Assembly: GCF_014203695.1 (NCBI RefSeq)
Contig: NZ_JACHJO010000007.1
Coordinates: 172,302 to 236,301, forward strand
Reading direction: 5' to 3'
Length of the DNA: 64,000 nt
DNA from: Nocardiopsis algeriensis
GTDB lineage: Bacteria; Actinomycetota; Actinomycetes; Streptosporangiales; Streptosporangiaceae
Part shown: in pieces, positions 28,717 to 37,477 of the stretch
How the letters are laid out: every line of letters starts with the position of its first letter
Numbering within the stretch: position 1 is the first letter of the stretch
The notes under the pieces: model-generated
Databases searched by the model: none
What the model was told of the DNA's origin: nothing
Seen by the model: the letters and a program-made list of their open reading frames with translations, nothing else
Position numbers and translations under genes: made by a program

Positions 28717-29651
28717 CGCTGCTTCCTCCGGGGCCGGCGCGACACGGACTGCGGGTCGAGGGCGTCGCGCAGCCCGTCCCCGATCATGTTCACCGCCAGC
28801 ACCAGCACCACCAGCAGTGCGGTGGGGAAGAGGAACATCCACCAGGCGGTGGTGGCGAAGCGGGCGCCGTCGGCGATGACCACGCCGAGGCTGATGTCGG
28901 GTGCCTGCACGCCCAGGCCGAAGTAGCTCAGGGCCGTCTCGCCGATGACCGCGGTGCTGACCGCGATGGTGGCGTCCGCGATGAGCAGGGACGACATGTG
29001 GGGCAGGATGTGCCGCAGGACGATCCGGTACGGCGGGACGCCCATGAAGCGGGCGGCCCGGACGTACTCGCGCTCGCGCAGGGAGACGGTCGCCCCGCGC
29101 ACCATCTTGGAGGTGACCATCCAGCTGAAGGCGGACAGCAGGACGGCCAGGACGAACCAGCCGCCCGCGCCGGCGAAGTGCCTGGACAGGATCGCCAGGA
29201 CGACGAAGCCGGGCAGCACCAGGAGCAGGTCGGCGATCCACATCAGGGCGCGGTCGGCGGACCTGCCGAGGTATCCGGCGAAGGAGCCGACCAGTGCGGC
29301 GACCGCGGTGGAGAGCAGGGCGACCAGCAGGCCGATGAGCATCGACGTGCGCAGGCCCGCGGTGCTCTGTGTGAACACGTCCTGGCCGGTGCGGTTGGTG
29401 CCCGCCCAGTGCTCGGCCGAGGGCCCTTCCAGGAGTGCGGTGTAGTCGCGTTCGCCCACCTCCCAGCCGCTGAGGAGCGGGCCGAGGAGGGCCGCGGCGA
29501 CCAGCAGGGCGAGGAGGGACAGGCCCGCGACGACGCGCGGGGTGGCCAGGAGCCGGCGGCCGACGTCCCGGATCCGGCGGGGCGGCGCAGGTGCGGCCGG
29601 GGTCTCGGCGGGGGTCCCGGCGGGTTCGGCTCTCGTCTCGGTCGTGCTCAT
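28713..29651 (-). CDS. DppC/OppC-type permease
   Basis: A 312-residue membrane protein. A Pro/Ala-rich cytoplasmic N-terminus precedes six predicted helices. The OppC N-terminal motif ([26 protein letters not shown]) and the EAA-like loop ([27 protein letters not shown]) are both present. It pairs with the upstream DppB-type subunit to form the channel. Its stop overlaps the ATPase start by four bases. Confidence 0.94.
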   Translation of the reverse strand: MSTTETRAEPAGTPAETPAAPAPPRRIRDVGRRLLATPRVVAGLSLLALLVAAALLGPLLSGWEVGERDYTALLEGPSAEHWAGTNRTGQDVFTQSTAGLRTSMLIGLLVALLSTAVAALVGSFAGYLGRSADRALMWIADLLLVLPGFVVLAILSRHFAGAGGWFVLAVLLSAFSWMVTSKMVRGATVSLREREYVRAARFMGVPPYRIVLRHILPHMSSLLIADATIAVSTAVIGETALSYFGLGVQAPDISLGVVIADGARFATTAWWMFLFPTALLVVLVLAVNMIGDGLRDALDPQSVSRRPRRKQR

Positions 29652-29733
29652 GGCGTGGTCTCCAGCTGGACGGCCGCGGGGGCGGGCGGGGGCGGCGGCG
29701 CGGTGCGCGCCGCTGTCGGGCGGCGGGTCCGGG

Positions 29734-30714
29734 TCACACCCGGACCCTGGGGTCGAGCCAGGCGTAGAGGAGGTCGGAGAGGAGCGAGGCGGCCATGATC
29801 GTCACCGCCATGAAGCAGGAGACGGCGGCGACCACGTGGACGTCGTGCTGGGAGATCGAGTCGATGAGCCAGGCGCCCATGCCGTGCCAGCCGTAGATCT
29901 TCTCGGTGAAGGTCGCGCCCGAGACCATCACGCCGAACGTGAAGGCGAAGTAGGTGGCGGTGGGGATGAGCGCGGTGCGCAGGGCATGCCTGATCAGTGC
30001 CTTCCTGCGGGTGAGGCCCTTGGCCATGGCGGTGCGGACGAAGTCGGCGTCCAGGACGTCGAGCATCGTGTTGCGCTGGTAGCGGGCGAACGCGGCGAAG
30101 AGCGCGACCGCCAGCACGAACGTCGGCAGGAGGGCGTGGTGGACGCGGTTGAGCAGCAGTTCCCCTCCGGTCCCGTCGAAGCCCGCCGTGTACTCGCCCG
30201 AGAAGCGCAGCAGCTGGAACCCGAGGATGTCGTTGAGGGCGATCGCCCCGACCTGGACGCCGATCGCGATGACGACGGTGGGAACCGACAGCACGAGGAA
30301 CGACGCGGCCGTGGAGATCCTGTCGAAGCGCCGGTACTGGCGCACGGCGGCGTAGGCGCCCACGGCGATGCCGGCGGCGCTGCCGAGGACGGTGGCGACG
30401 GTGACCAGGCGCAGGGTGACCCCGGCCTTGGTCCAGATCTGCGGGGTGACGTCGCGGCCCTGGATGGTCTTGCCGAAGTCGCCCTGGGCCACTCCGCCCA
30501 GCCAGGTCGCGTACCGCTGGACCAGCGGGGTCCGGTCGTTGAGGTTGAGGGCGTCGAGCCGGGCGTCGACGACGGCGTCGGTGGGCGGCGGCTGCATCTT
30601 CTCGAAATAGCCGCGCGGGTCCAGGTTCGCGGCCGCGAGGAGATAGGCGAAACTCGTCGCGAGAAAGACGAGGACGGCGTAGTTCAGAAGCCGCCTGGCA
30701 AGGAAAGCACCCAC
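29734..30714 (-). CDS. DppB/OppB-type permease, first gene of importer operon
   Basis: A 326-residue protein from GTG 30714, chosen because CGGAGA lies about 6 bases upstream and GAFLARRLLNYAVLVFLATSF is the expected first helix. An in-frame ATG 77 codons earlier would add basic unconserved sequence. Six helices are predicted. The EAA loop is RYQRNTMLDVLDADFVRTAMAKGL. The external region between helices 1 and 2 contains a typical OppB RYATWLGGVAQGDFG segment. It heads the operon, followed 82 bases later by the DppC-type gene. Confidence 0.92.
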   Translation of the reverse strand: MGAFLARRLLNYAVLVFLATSFAYLLAAANLDPRGYFEKMQPPPTDAVVDARLDALNLNDRTPLVQRYATWLGGVAQGDFGKTIQGRDVTPQIWTKAGVTLRLVTVATVLGSAAGIAVGAYAAVRQYRRFDRISTAASFLVLSVPTVVIAIGVQVGAIALNDILGFQLLRFSGEYTAGFDGTGGELLLNRVHHALLPTFVLAVALFAAFARYQRNTMLDVLDADFVRTAMAKGLTRRKALIRHALRTALIPTATYFAFTFGVMVSGATFTEKIYGWHGMGAWLIDSISQHDVHVVAAVSCFMAVTIMAASLLSDLLYAWLDPRVRV

Positions 30715-31544
30715 AGAAGTCTCCGGAATTCGCAGCGGACAGGACTCGCCGTCGCCGACAGGGGCCGCCGGTTCCGTGCACCGCGCCCGCGAGCCCTTCG
30801 AACCCGCAGCCACGGCGGACACCGACCGCCGCCGCCGTGGTCGGGCGCGGTGGCGCGGTGCCTTCGGGAAAACAGTGACCGGAATTCCTAGAGTCTGTGG
30901 GATCTCAGGGCACGTGAAGATAACCGGTCCATCAAGAAAAGGCAACTAGGCAGAAAGCGCGGAGAGCAATTTATCCATTTGTCCGACTGAAGGGATTTTT
31001 GACAGTTGCGGCATTTGTACGACGTGGCCGCATTTTTCCCCAGAGTCTTCCGCCGGACGCGCCCCCTCCGCCCCTGGGCGGACAGAGGACACCCCGACCC
31101 CATCCCCCAGTCGCGTTACGGAATCGTTACCAAACCCCGTGAGCCCCACCAGTCACGAATCTCCGCGCACGACCGACCGGTCACCCCCGCGGGAAGTCCC
31201 TTTTATCCAGCTCAGCGACGGTTATCCTGTCCAGGCCAGGTCGACCGGGTTCACGGAAAAGCACGGAGCGTATGCTATGCGCGGATACGCCCTTCAGTGT
31301 CGTAGGGCACATTCGACACCAGACATGACCAACCGCTTCGGCCTGCACGTCGTCCCCACCACCACTCGTCGCCGCCCTCATCCCGCGCGCCCCGCGGCAC
31401 AGCACCGCATCCCTCCCTGTCCCAGGGGGCTCCGACCTGTGTGTCCACCTCGCGCCGTGACCCGCTCGCCGGGCATGGACGCCTCGAGGGCCAGGCGCTC
31501 AGCTGCCATGCCCGCCGCGAACACACCGGGAAGCGAACCCAGAC
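30715..31544. other. Long intergenic region, divergent promoters
   Basis: About 830 bases with no convincing gene between the importer operon and a GHKL ATPase gene. A stretch of lower G+C (about 30900-31020) is the likely promoter area; it includes a TTGACA hexamer at 30999-31004 without a matching -10. Short reading frames here have no domain signature and poor codon bias. Confidence 0.5.
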
Positions 31545-32012
31545 ATGTGTGACACCGCAGCCGTACCCGAGATCTCCCACGTCTCCCGGGCCGCTCCCGG
31601 ATCCGTGTCCGCCAGACGCCGGTTCCCCGGGCTGCCGAGCCAGATCGCCTACGCACGCAGGTTCGTGGCCCGCCACCTGGCCGGCTCCCCCGAACTCACC
31701 ACCGCGACCCTGCTGACCAGCGAGCTGGCCACCAACGCCATCACCCACAGCGCCTCGGGCCGGGACACGGGCAAGTTCGAGGTCTGCGTCCACCTCGCCC
31801 CGGGCTGGGCCCGGGTGGAGGTGCGCGACCTGGGCAACAGGCACGAGACCCCCGAGCCCCAGCGCCGGGACCCCTACGACACCTCCGAGCACGGCCGGGG
31901 CCTGGACCTGGTCGAGGCCCTGGCGGGCAAGTGGGGCAGCGAGCCCCGGGGCGACGGCCTGGGACGCCAGGTGTGGTTCGAACTGACCTGGGACTGCGCG
32001 GAGCGCCCCTGA
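31545..32012 (+). CDS. GHKL ATPase (RsbW-like anti-sigma/regulatory kinase)
   Basis: A 155-residue single-domain HATPase_c protein. The N box is LLTSELATNAITHS, the G1 box VEVRDLGN, and the G2 box HGRGLDLVEALAGKWG. Family members in actinomycetes act as anti-sigma factors or serine kinases on anti-anti-sigma proteins. No sigma-factor gene is adjacent. The Arg-rich segment before the domain and the ATG at 31545 are the only start option with reasonable length; the RBS is weak. Confidence 0.85.
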   Translation: MCDTAAVPEISHVSRAAPGSVSARRRFPGLPSQIAYARRFVARHLAGSPELTTATLLTSELATNAITHSASGRDTGKFEVCVHLAPGWARVEVRDLGNRHETPEPQRRDPYDTSEHGRGLDLVEALAGKWGSEPRGDGLGRQVWFELTWDCAERP

Positions 32013-32103
32013 CCCCGCCGCCGGTCCCGCCGGCCGCCCCGCCGGCGGCAGGCCTGCGGCCGAACGCGCCCGCCTCCGCGCGCAGGGGGCGCTCCGAGCG
32101 GTC

Positions 32104-32310
32104 TCAGCCGCCCTCCTCGTCGTTGCCCCGCGGTCCTTCCCGAAGGCCGTCCCCGGGGTCTTCCCTTCCACCGGTCCCGCCGCGGGCGGAGTCGGCGGGC
32201 AACCGGTAGCGCTCGTAGAGCCGGCGCGCATAGTCCATCGCTTCCTGGGAGGGTTCCTCTCCCAGTTCCTCTCGGACGAAGTCGTCGAGGCTCTTGTGCG
32301 TGTTCGCCAT
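32104..32310 (-). CDS. Small hypothetical protein
   Basis: A 68-residue product starting MANTHKSLDDFVREEL. The first 40 residues are amphipathic and helical (QEAMDYARRLYERYRLP), and the tail is Gly/Asp/Glu-rich and likely disordered. Codon usage is actinobacterial. No family was recognised. It is convergent with the preceding ATPase gene and divides it from the RND gene. Confidence 0.55.
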   Translation of the reverse strand: MANTHKSLDDFVREELGEEPSQEAMDYARRLYERYRLPADSARGGTGGREDPGDGLREGPRGNDEEGG

Positions 32311-32385
32311 GAGGTGCAGCCTGCACCACCGCACACGGGCAGACCAAACCAACGCTCCGCGAAGACGCGAACCCCGACAGACGGC

Positions 32386-32416
32386 GGGGCACCCCGCGCG
32401 GTGCGCGGGGTGCCCC
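32386..32416. terminator. Terminator hairpin after RND gene
   Basis: GGGGCACCCCGCGC (32386-32399) pairs perfectly with GCGCGGGGTGCCCC (32403-32416) around a 3-base loop, 34 bases past the RND stop codon on the minus strand. Confidence 0.8.
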
Positions 32417-32449
32417 TTCCTCCGGTCCCGAAGGCCTCTCGGACCTTCC

Positions 32450-35400
32450 TCAGGAGCTGACGCCCTCCTCGGTGCGCTCCTTCTTCTCGGCCGAGCGCCC
32501 GGCGGCCAGGCGCTCGCGGCGCCGGGCCTGGCGGACGGCGCTCTTGGAGGCGCGACGCAGGCGCATCCACTCCACCAGCTGGTAGAGCACCGGGACCACG
32601 ACCAGGGTCAGCAGGGTCGAGCTCACCAGACCGCCGATCACCACGATCGCCAGCGGCGCGGAGATGAACGCACCGCCGCCGGTGATGCCCAGCGCCATCG
32701 GGGTCAGGGCCGCGATGGTGGCGATCGCCGTCATGAGGATCGGGCGCAGGCGGTGGCGGGCACCGTCCACGATGGCCTCGCTGAGCGGCATCCCGTTGTT
32801 CTGGTTCTGGTTGATCAGGTCCATCAGCACGATCGCGTTGGTCAGGACCACACCGATCAGCATCAGCATGCCGACCAGCCCGGCCACGCCCAGCGCGGTG
32901 TCGGTGATCAGCAGCAGCGCCAGGGAGCCGGTGATCGCGAACGGGATCGAGATCAGCAGCATGAACGGCTGCATCAGGCTCTTGAAGGTGGCGACCATGA
33001 TCAGGTAGCAGAGGACCACCGCGGCCAGCATGGCCAGGTACATGGCCTGGAAGCCCTCCTCCTGCTCGGCGCTGACGCCTCCCAGGGTGGCGGTGGCGCC
33101 CTGGGGCAGGTCCAGGTCCTCCAGCGCCAGCACGATCTCGGTGCTGACGGCGCCCAGGTCGGACGCGGTCGGGTTGGCCGAGACGGTCGCGGCGGTGATG
33201 CCGTCGATGCGGGTCAGCTGCGGAGGCTGCTGGACCTCCACGATCTCGGCGACGTCCGCCAGCTCGATCTCGCCGCGGACGGGCGAGACGATGGCCAGCT
33301 CCTCGAGCTCCTCGACCGTCTGCGGGGTCTGCTCGACGCGGACCACCAGGTCGCGGCGGGCGTCGTCGACGGTGACGCTGCCGACGGACTGGCCCCGGAA
33401 GGCGTTGCCGACCTGCTGGGCGACGGCGGCCTCGCTGAGGCCGTACTCGACCGCGCTCTCCCCGTCGACCTGGACCTCCAGGGCGGGCTCGGCCTCGTCG
33501 ACGCTGTTGGTGACGTCGGAGGCGCCCTCGATCGAGCGCAGCTCCTCCTCCACCAGGGCGGCGGCCTCGGCCAGCACCTCGTTGTCCTCGGCGGTGACCT
33601 GGACCTCCAGGGTCGAGCCGCCCGCCGCCATGCCCGAGGCGTTCATCGTGGGCTCGAACTCGGTGTCCACGTCGGCCAGGGCCTCGCGCAGCACCTCGCG
33701 GTTGCGCTCCTGGTCGGTGTCGGGGTCCGCGGTGATCGTGTAGTCGATCTGGGAGCCCCCGCCGCCGAACGGGTTCATCGCGTTGCCGCCGACGTTGGTC
33801 TGGTACGACTCCACCCAGGCGAACCCGCCGATGACCTCCTCGACCTTGGCGGCCTCGGCGTCGGCCTGCTCCAGCGAGGTGTCGGGGGCCAGCTCCTGGG
33901 TGATGGCGTAGGAGTTCTCCTCCGTCTGGCCGAGCCAGTCGGTCTTGAGGAAGCCCGCCATGACGACGGTGCCCGCCAGCAGGGCCGCGGAGACCACCAG
34001 GGTGGTGATCGTGGCGACCCGGCGCTTGGTGGTGATCCATCGGATGATCGGCAGGTAGGCGCGCTGGAGCCAGCTCTTGCGCTCGCGCTCGTCCTGCTCG
34101 CGCCGGATCTCCTCGGGGGAGGCGTCGCCCACCTCGCGCGGCCGCAGGAACCAGTAGCACAGCACCGGGATGATCGTGATCGAGACGATCAGCGAGGCGG
34201 CCAGGGCGAGGCTGGCGGTGACCGCGAACGGCATGAACAGCTCGCCGACCATGCCGCCGACGAAGGCCATCGGCAGGAACACCGCGATGGTGGCCAGCGT
34301 GGAGGAGACGACGGCGCCGGCGACCTCGCGGACACCGGTCTTCACCGCCTCCATCCTCTCCTTGCCGTAGTCCATGTGGCGGCGGATGTTCTCCAGGACC
34401 ACGATGGAGTCGTCGACGACGCGGCCGATGGAGATGGTGATGGCGGCCAGGGTGAGCATGTTCAGCGAGAAGTCGAACAGCTGCATGCCCAGGAACGCCA
34501 TCAGCACCGACACCGGGATGGACACCGCGGTGACCAGCGTCGATCGGATCGACAGCAGGAAGACCAGGATGACGAGGACCGCGGCGATCAGCCCCATGCC
34601 GCCCTCTTCGGCCATCGCGAGGATGGACTCGTTGATGTAGGGCGACTGGTCGAAGACGACGGTGAGCTCGATGCCGTCGAGCAGTTCGGACTGCTCGTCG
34701 ACGGCGGCCTTGACGGCCTCGGCGACCTCGACGGTGTTGCCGTCGGGGGTCTTCATGACGATGATGCCGATGCTGGGGTCGCCGTTGACGCGCGACAGCG
34801 TGGTGGCGGGGTCCTGGACGGCCTCGACGGAGGCCACCTCGGAGAGCTGGACCGGCTCGGACGGGGCCGCGGGCATCCCGGGCACCGCGGCGGCCGCGCC
34901 GCCCTGGGCGGAGGGCTGGAGCCAGATCTCCTCGATCTGCTCGATCGAGGTGTACTGCTGGCCGGTGGTGACGTTGAGGCTGCGGCCGTCGGAGTCGACG
35001 TCCCCGCCCGGCACGAGCAGGCCGCTGGACTGGAGGGCCTGGGTGACGTCCTGGCTGGTCAGGCCCGCGTCGGCGAGCTCGTCCTTGTCGGGGGTGACGA
35101 CCACGTCGACGTCGCGGGCGCCGGTGATGCTGGCCATGCGGACGCCGTCGACGGACTCGATCTCGGGGATGAGGTGGGTCGACAGCGGTTCGACCATGGA
35201 CTGGTCGTCACCGCTGTCGGTGCCGGCGGCGAGCATGAGGACCGGCAGCGAGTCCGTGCTGAAGGACATGACGCTGGTGTCGACGCCCTCGGGGAGCATG
35301 CCCGAGACCTGGTCGATGGCGATCTGGGTCTTGCGGACCAGGTCGTCCTGGTCGCTGCCGTAGTCGAACTCGACCATGACCTGCGCCATGCCGCTGGAGG

Positions 35401-35653
35401 AGGTCGAGGTGATGCCGGAGACGCCGGCGACACCTTGGACGGCCTGTTCCAGGGGCTCGGCCACCTGGTTCTGGACCACCTGGGGCGATGCGCCCTGGTA
35501 GGTGCCGGTGACCATCACCATCGGAAGGGAGATGTCCGGGAAGAGCTCGCGCTTGGCCGACGTGGCGGCGAGGCTTCCGAAGAACAGGACCGCGAGGGTG
35601 ATGAGCAGGACCAGCGCGCGGTTCTTCAGTGACATGACCGCTAGACGGTTCAT
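32450..35653 (-). CDS. RND-family efflux permease (AcrB-like)
   Basis: A 1067-residue inner-membrane exporter with the classical layout: helix 1 at residues 12-30 and two large periplasmic-type loops, each followed by a helix bundle. Family motifs are RELFPDISLPMVMV, the GRVVDDSIVVLENIRR segment (proton-relay Asp pair in helix 4), and QEEGFQAMYLAMLAAVVLCYLI. It resembles hydrophobe exporters with no accessory membrane-fusion gene nearby, as is usual in Gram-positive bacteria. Substrate unknown. Transcribed alone; a terminator follows. Confidence 0.95.
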   Translation of the reverse strand: MNRLAVMSLKNRALVLLITLAVLFFGSLAATSAKRELFPDISLPMVMVTGTYQGASPQVVQNQVAEPLEQAVQGVAGVSGITSTSSSGMAQVMVEFDYGSDQDDLVRKTQIAIDQVSGMLPEGVDTSVMSFSTDSLPVLMLAAGTDSGDDQSMVEPLSTHLIPEIESVDGVRMASITGARDVDVVVTPDKDELADAGLTSQDVTQALQSSGLLVPGGDVDSDGRSLNVTTGQQYTSIEQIEEIWLQPSAQGGAAAAVPGMPAAPSEPVQLSEVASVEAVQDPATTLSRVNGDPSIGIIVMKTPDGNTVEVAEAVKAAVDEQSELLDGIELTVVFDQSPYINESILAMAEEGGMGLIAAVLVILVFLLSIRSTLVTAVSIPVSVLMAFLGMQLFDFSLNMLTLAAITISIGRVVDDSIVVLENIRRHMDYGKERMEAVKTGVREVAGAVVSSTLATIAVFLPMAFVGGMVGELFMPFAVTASLALAASLIVSITIIPVLCYWFLRPREVGDASPEEIRREQDERERKSWLQRAYLPIIRWITTKRRVATITTLVVSAALLAGTVVMAGFLKTDWLGQTEENSYAITQELAPDTSLEQADAEAAKVEEVIGGFAWVESYQTNVGGNAMNPFGGGGSQIDYTITADPDTDQERNREVLREALADVDTEFEPTMNASGMAAGGSTLEVQVTAEDNEVLAEAAALVEEELRSIEGASDVTNSVDEAEPALEVQVDGESAVEYGLSEAAVAQQVGNAFRGQSVGSVTVDDARRDLVVRVEQTPQTVEELEELAIVSPVRGEIELADVAEIVEVQQPPQLTRIDGITAATVSANPTASDLGAVSTEIVLALEDLDLPQGATATLGGVSAEQEEGFQAMYLAMLAAVVLCYLIMVATFKSLMQPFMLLISIPFAITGSLALLLITDTALGVAGLVGMLMLIGVVLTNAIVLMDLINQNQNNGMPLSEAIVDGARHRLRPILMTAIATIAALTPMALGITGGGAFISAPLAIVVIGGLVSSTLLTLVVVPVLYQLVEWMRLRRASKSAVRQARRRERLAAGRSAEKKERTEEGVSS

Positions 35654-36017
35654 CGGGCCGTCCCTTCCGCGGTGTGCGGCCCCGCACCGGGGGCCTGGGT
35701 GACCGATCTGGGCATGAGGGGAAACTCGCTCCTAGCTCGCTGGGACCGTGGGCCGGCGCACGGACGTGCCGCGTCCGGAATATCCCGGACGTGCGGACGC
35801 GTCGGGCCGGTCGCGAAACCGGTCCTCGAAGATGTGTGGCGGCGATGCTGATGTCTCGCAGGCCCCGACGTGGGGGCTGCGGTCTGCGCGCCCCTCCCGC
35901 GGAGGTCTCGGGTCCCCGTCTCCGCCGGGCGCGCTTTCCACAATACGTCGCGTTATATCGGATTCCGTCCCACCCTCCCTCTGTTCAGGGGGCTTTCAGG
36001 GACGCTTCAGTCTTCCG
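35654..36017. other. Intergenic, no gene seen
   Basis: About 360 bases before the RND gene and after the CmtR-like gene, both on the minus strand. It should hold the RND promoter; the AT-richer part near 35935-35970 is the best candidate. No repeat or terminator was recognised with confidence. Confidence 0.45.
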
Positions 36018-36383
36018 TCAGGGCGACCCCTGACCAAAGTCGTACGACTCCTCCCGAAGTCGTACGGCCGGGGCTTCCTGAGGATGGGGGCGCGTGGTGC
36101 CCCACACCACGTTCAGGAGGTCGTCGAGGGCGTGGACGAGGGAATCGTCCACGAGCTCGTAGCTCACCTGCCTCCCCCGGGCCTGGGTGCGCACGAGACC
36201 GCAGTCGCGCAGGCAGGCGAGGTGGTTGGAGACGTTCTGCCGGGTGAGGCCGAGTTGGTCGGCGAGCACTGCGGGGTAGTTGGGCCCGTCGAGGAGTGCG
36301 AGAAGGAGGCGGGAGCGGGTGGGGTCTGCCAGGGCTCGGCCGAGGCGGTGGATGGCGTCGAGCCGCTGCTCGGAGGTCAACAT
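36018..36383 (-). CDS. CmtR-like ArsR/SmtB metal-sensing repressor
   Basis: A 121-residue protein that closely tracks mycobacterial CmtR: MLTSEQRLDAIHRLGRALADPTRSRLL, recognition helix LTRQNVSNHLACLRDCGLV, wing GRQVSYEL. The metal ligands Cys57 and Cys61 of CmtR are conserved at identical positions. The third ligand near residue 102 is absent; the C-terminal tail here has only His and acidic residues. It could thus sense Cd, Pb or another thiophilic metal with altered geometry. ATG 36383 was chosen by comparison with CmtR; an ATG three codons earlier is possible. It is divergent from a CDF exporter, with paired palindromes between. Confidence 0.9.
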   Translation of the reverse strand: MLTSEQRLDAIHRLGRALADPTRSRLLLALLDGPNYPAVLADQLGLTRQNVSNHLACLRDCGLVRTQARGRQVSYELVDDSLVHALDDLLNVVWGTTRPHPQEAPAVRLREESYDFGQGSP

Positions 36384-36403
36384 GAAAACCATTGTACATA
36401 GTT

Positions 36404-36464
36404 TGCTGTATAGACAGCATGGGCTGTACAAAGGGTAGAGACAGCGCCCACTGTACAAACAGTG
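36404..36464. promoter_or_regulatory. Two matching operators for CmtR-like repressor
   Basis: TGCTGTATAGACAGCA (36404-36419) and CACTGTACAAACAGTG (36449-36464) are both 6+4+6 inverted repeats sharing CTGTA-N3-ACAG, offset by 45 bases (about four helical turns). They fill the gap between the repressor and the CDF exporter start. Additional TGTACA hexamers lie at 36393 and 36425. Confidence 0.8.
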
Positions 36465-36504
36465 AGCACTGAACTTTTTCGGAGAACACCACCGGGGGGA
36501 GACC

Positions 36505-37413
36505 ATGGGAGCCGGGCACGACCACTCCGTCACCGCGGGAGCGGCCAACCGGGGACGCCTCGCGGTGGTCCTCGGCCTCATGCTCGCCGTCGCCGTCGTG
36601 CAGGTGATCGGCGCGGCCCTGAGCGACAGCCTCGCCCTGCTCGCCGACGCCGGGCACACCGTCACCGACTCGTTCGGAGTGGCCCTCGCCCTGATCGCCG
36701 TGTGGATCGCGGCCCGCCCGCCCCGGGAACCGAGGACGTTCGGCTACCAGCGGGCCGAGATCCTCGCCGCGGCGGCCAACGCCGTCGTCCTGTTCGTCCT
36801 GTGCGGGTTCATCGTCGTGGAGGCGCTCGAGCGCCTGCGCTCCCCCGCCGAGGTCTCGGGCCCCGGCATGGCCGCCGTCGCCGCCGTCGGCCTGGTCGCC
36901 AACATCGCAGCGGCACTCGTCCTGCGCTCGGGAGCCAAGGAGAGCCTCAACGTCCGGGGCGCCTACCTGGAGGTGATCAGCGACGCGCTCACCTCCACCG
37001 GCGTCATCGCCGGCGGCCTCGTCGTGTGGCTGACCGGCTGGCACCGGATCGACACCCTCGTCTCCCTGCTGATCGCCGCCATCATCGTGCCCAGGGCCTG
37101 GTCGCTGCTGCGCGAGGCGCTCCACGTGCTGCTGGAGGCGGCCCCGAGCGACGTGGACCTGGCCGAGATACGGCGGCACCTGCTCGAACACCCCGGTGTG
37201 GTCGACGTCCACGACCTCCACGTGTGGACCATCACCTCGGGCGTCCCCGTGATGTCGGCGCACGTGGTCGTCCCCGAGGAGTACCTGAGCGACACCGGCC
37301 GCATGCTGGACGAACTCCACGAGTGCCTCGCCGGGCACTTCGACGTCGAACACTCCACCCTGCAGCTGGAACCGCCCGGCCACGCCGACCACGAGGGCGC
37401 CCGCCACGCCTGA
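36505..37413 (+). CDS. CDF-family divalent metal exporter (CzcD/ZitB-like)
   Basis: A 302-residue cation diffusion facilitator with six membrane helices. The metal site is seen as GHTVTD in helix 2 (HxxxD) and EVISD in helix 5 (His replaced by Glu). A short His-poor cytosolic loop and a C-terminal dimerisation domain (VVDVHDLHVWTITSGVPVMSAHV) follow. It exports Zn, Cd or Co from the cytoplasm in exchange for protons. GGGGGAG precedes the ATG. Divergence from the CmtR-like repressor and the paired operators imply metal-induced expression. Confidence 0.92.
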   Translation: MGAGHDHSVTAGAANRGRLAVVLGLMLAVAVVQVIGAALSDSLALLADAGHTVTDSFGVALALIAVWIAARPPREPRTFGYQRAEILAAAANAVVLFVLCGFIVVEALERLRSPAEVSGPGMAAVAAVGLVANIAAALVLRSGAKESLNVRGAYLEVISDALTSTGVIAGGLVVWLTGWHRIDTLVSLLIAAIIVPRAWSLLREALHVLLEAAPSDVDLAEIRRHLLEHPGVVDVHDLHVWTITSGVPVMSAHVVVPEEYLSDTGRMLDELHECLAGHFDVEHSTLQLEPPGHADHEGARHA

Positions 37414-37477
37414 CCTCTCCAGGGGCTGGCACAATCGGTCTGTTCAGCAAGGCGCGTGCGAATCGGCGGATGCGATC

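Noticed and set aside
30999..31004. TTGACA as a promoter -35 element
   Set aside because: No acceptable -10 hexamer lies at 16-18 bases on that strand.
32294..35632. A plus-strand open frame of about 1,100 codons opposite the RND gene
   Set aside because: It mirrors the RND gene codon by codon, is Asp/Gly/His-rich without motifs, and is an antisense artefact.
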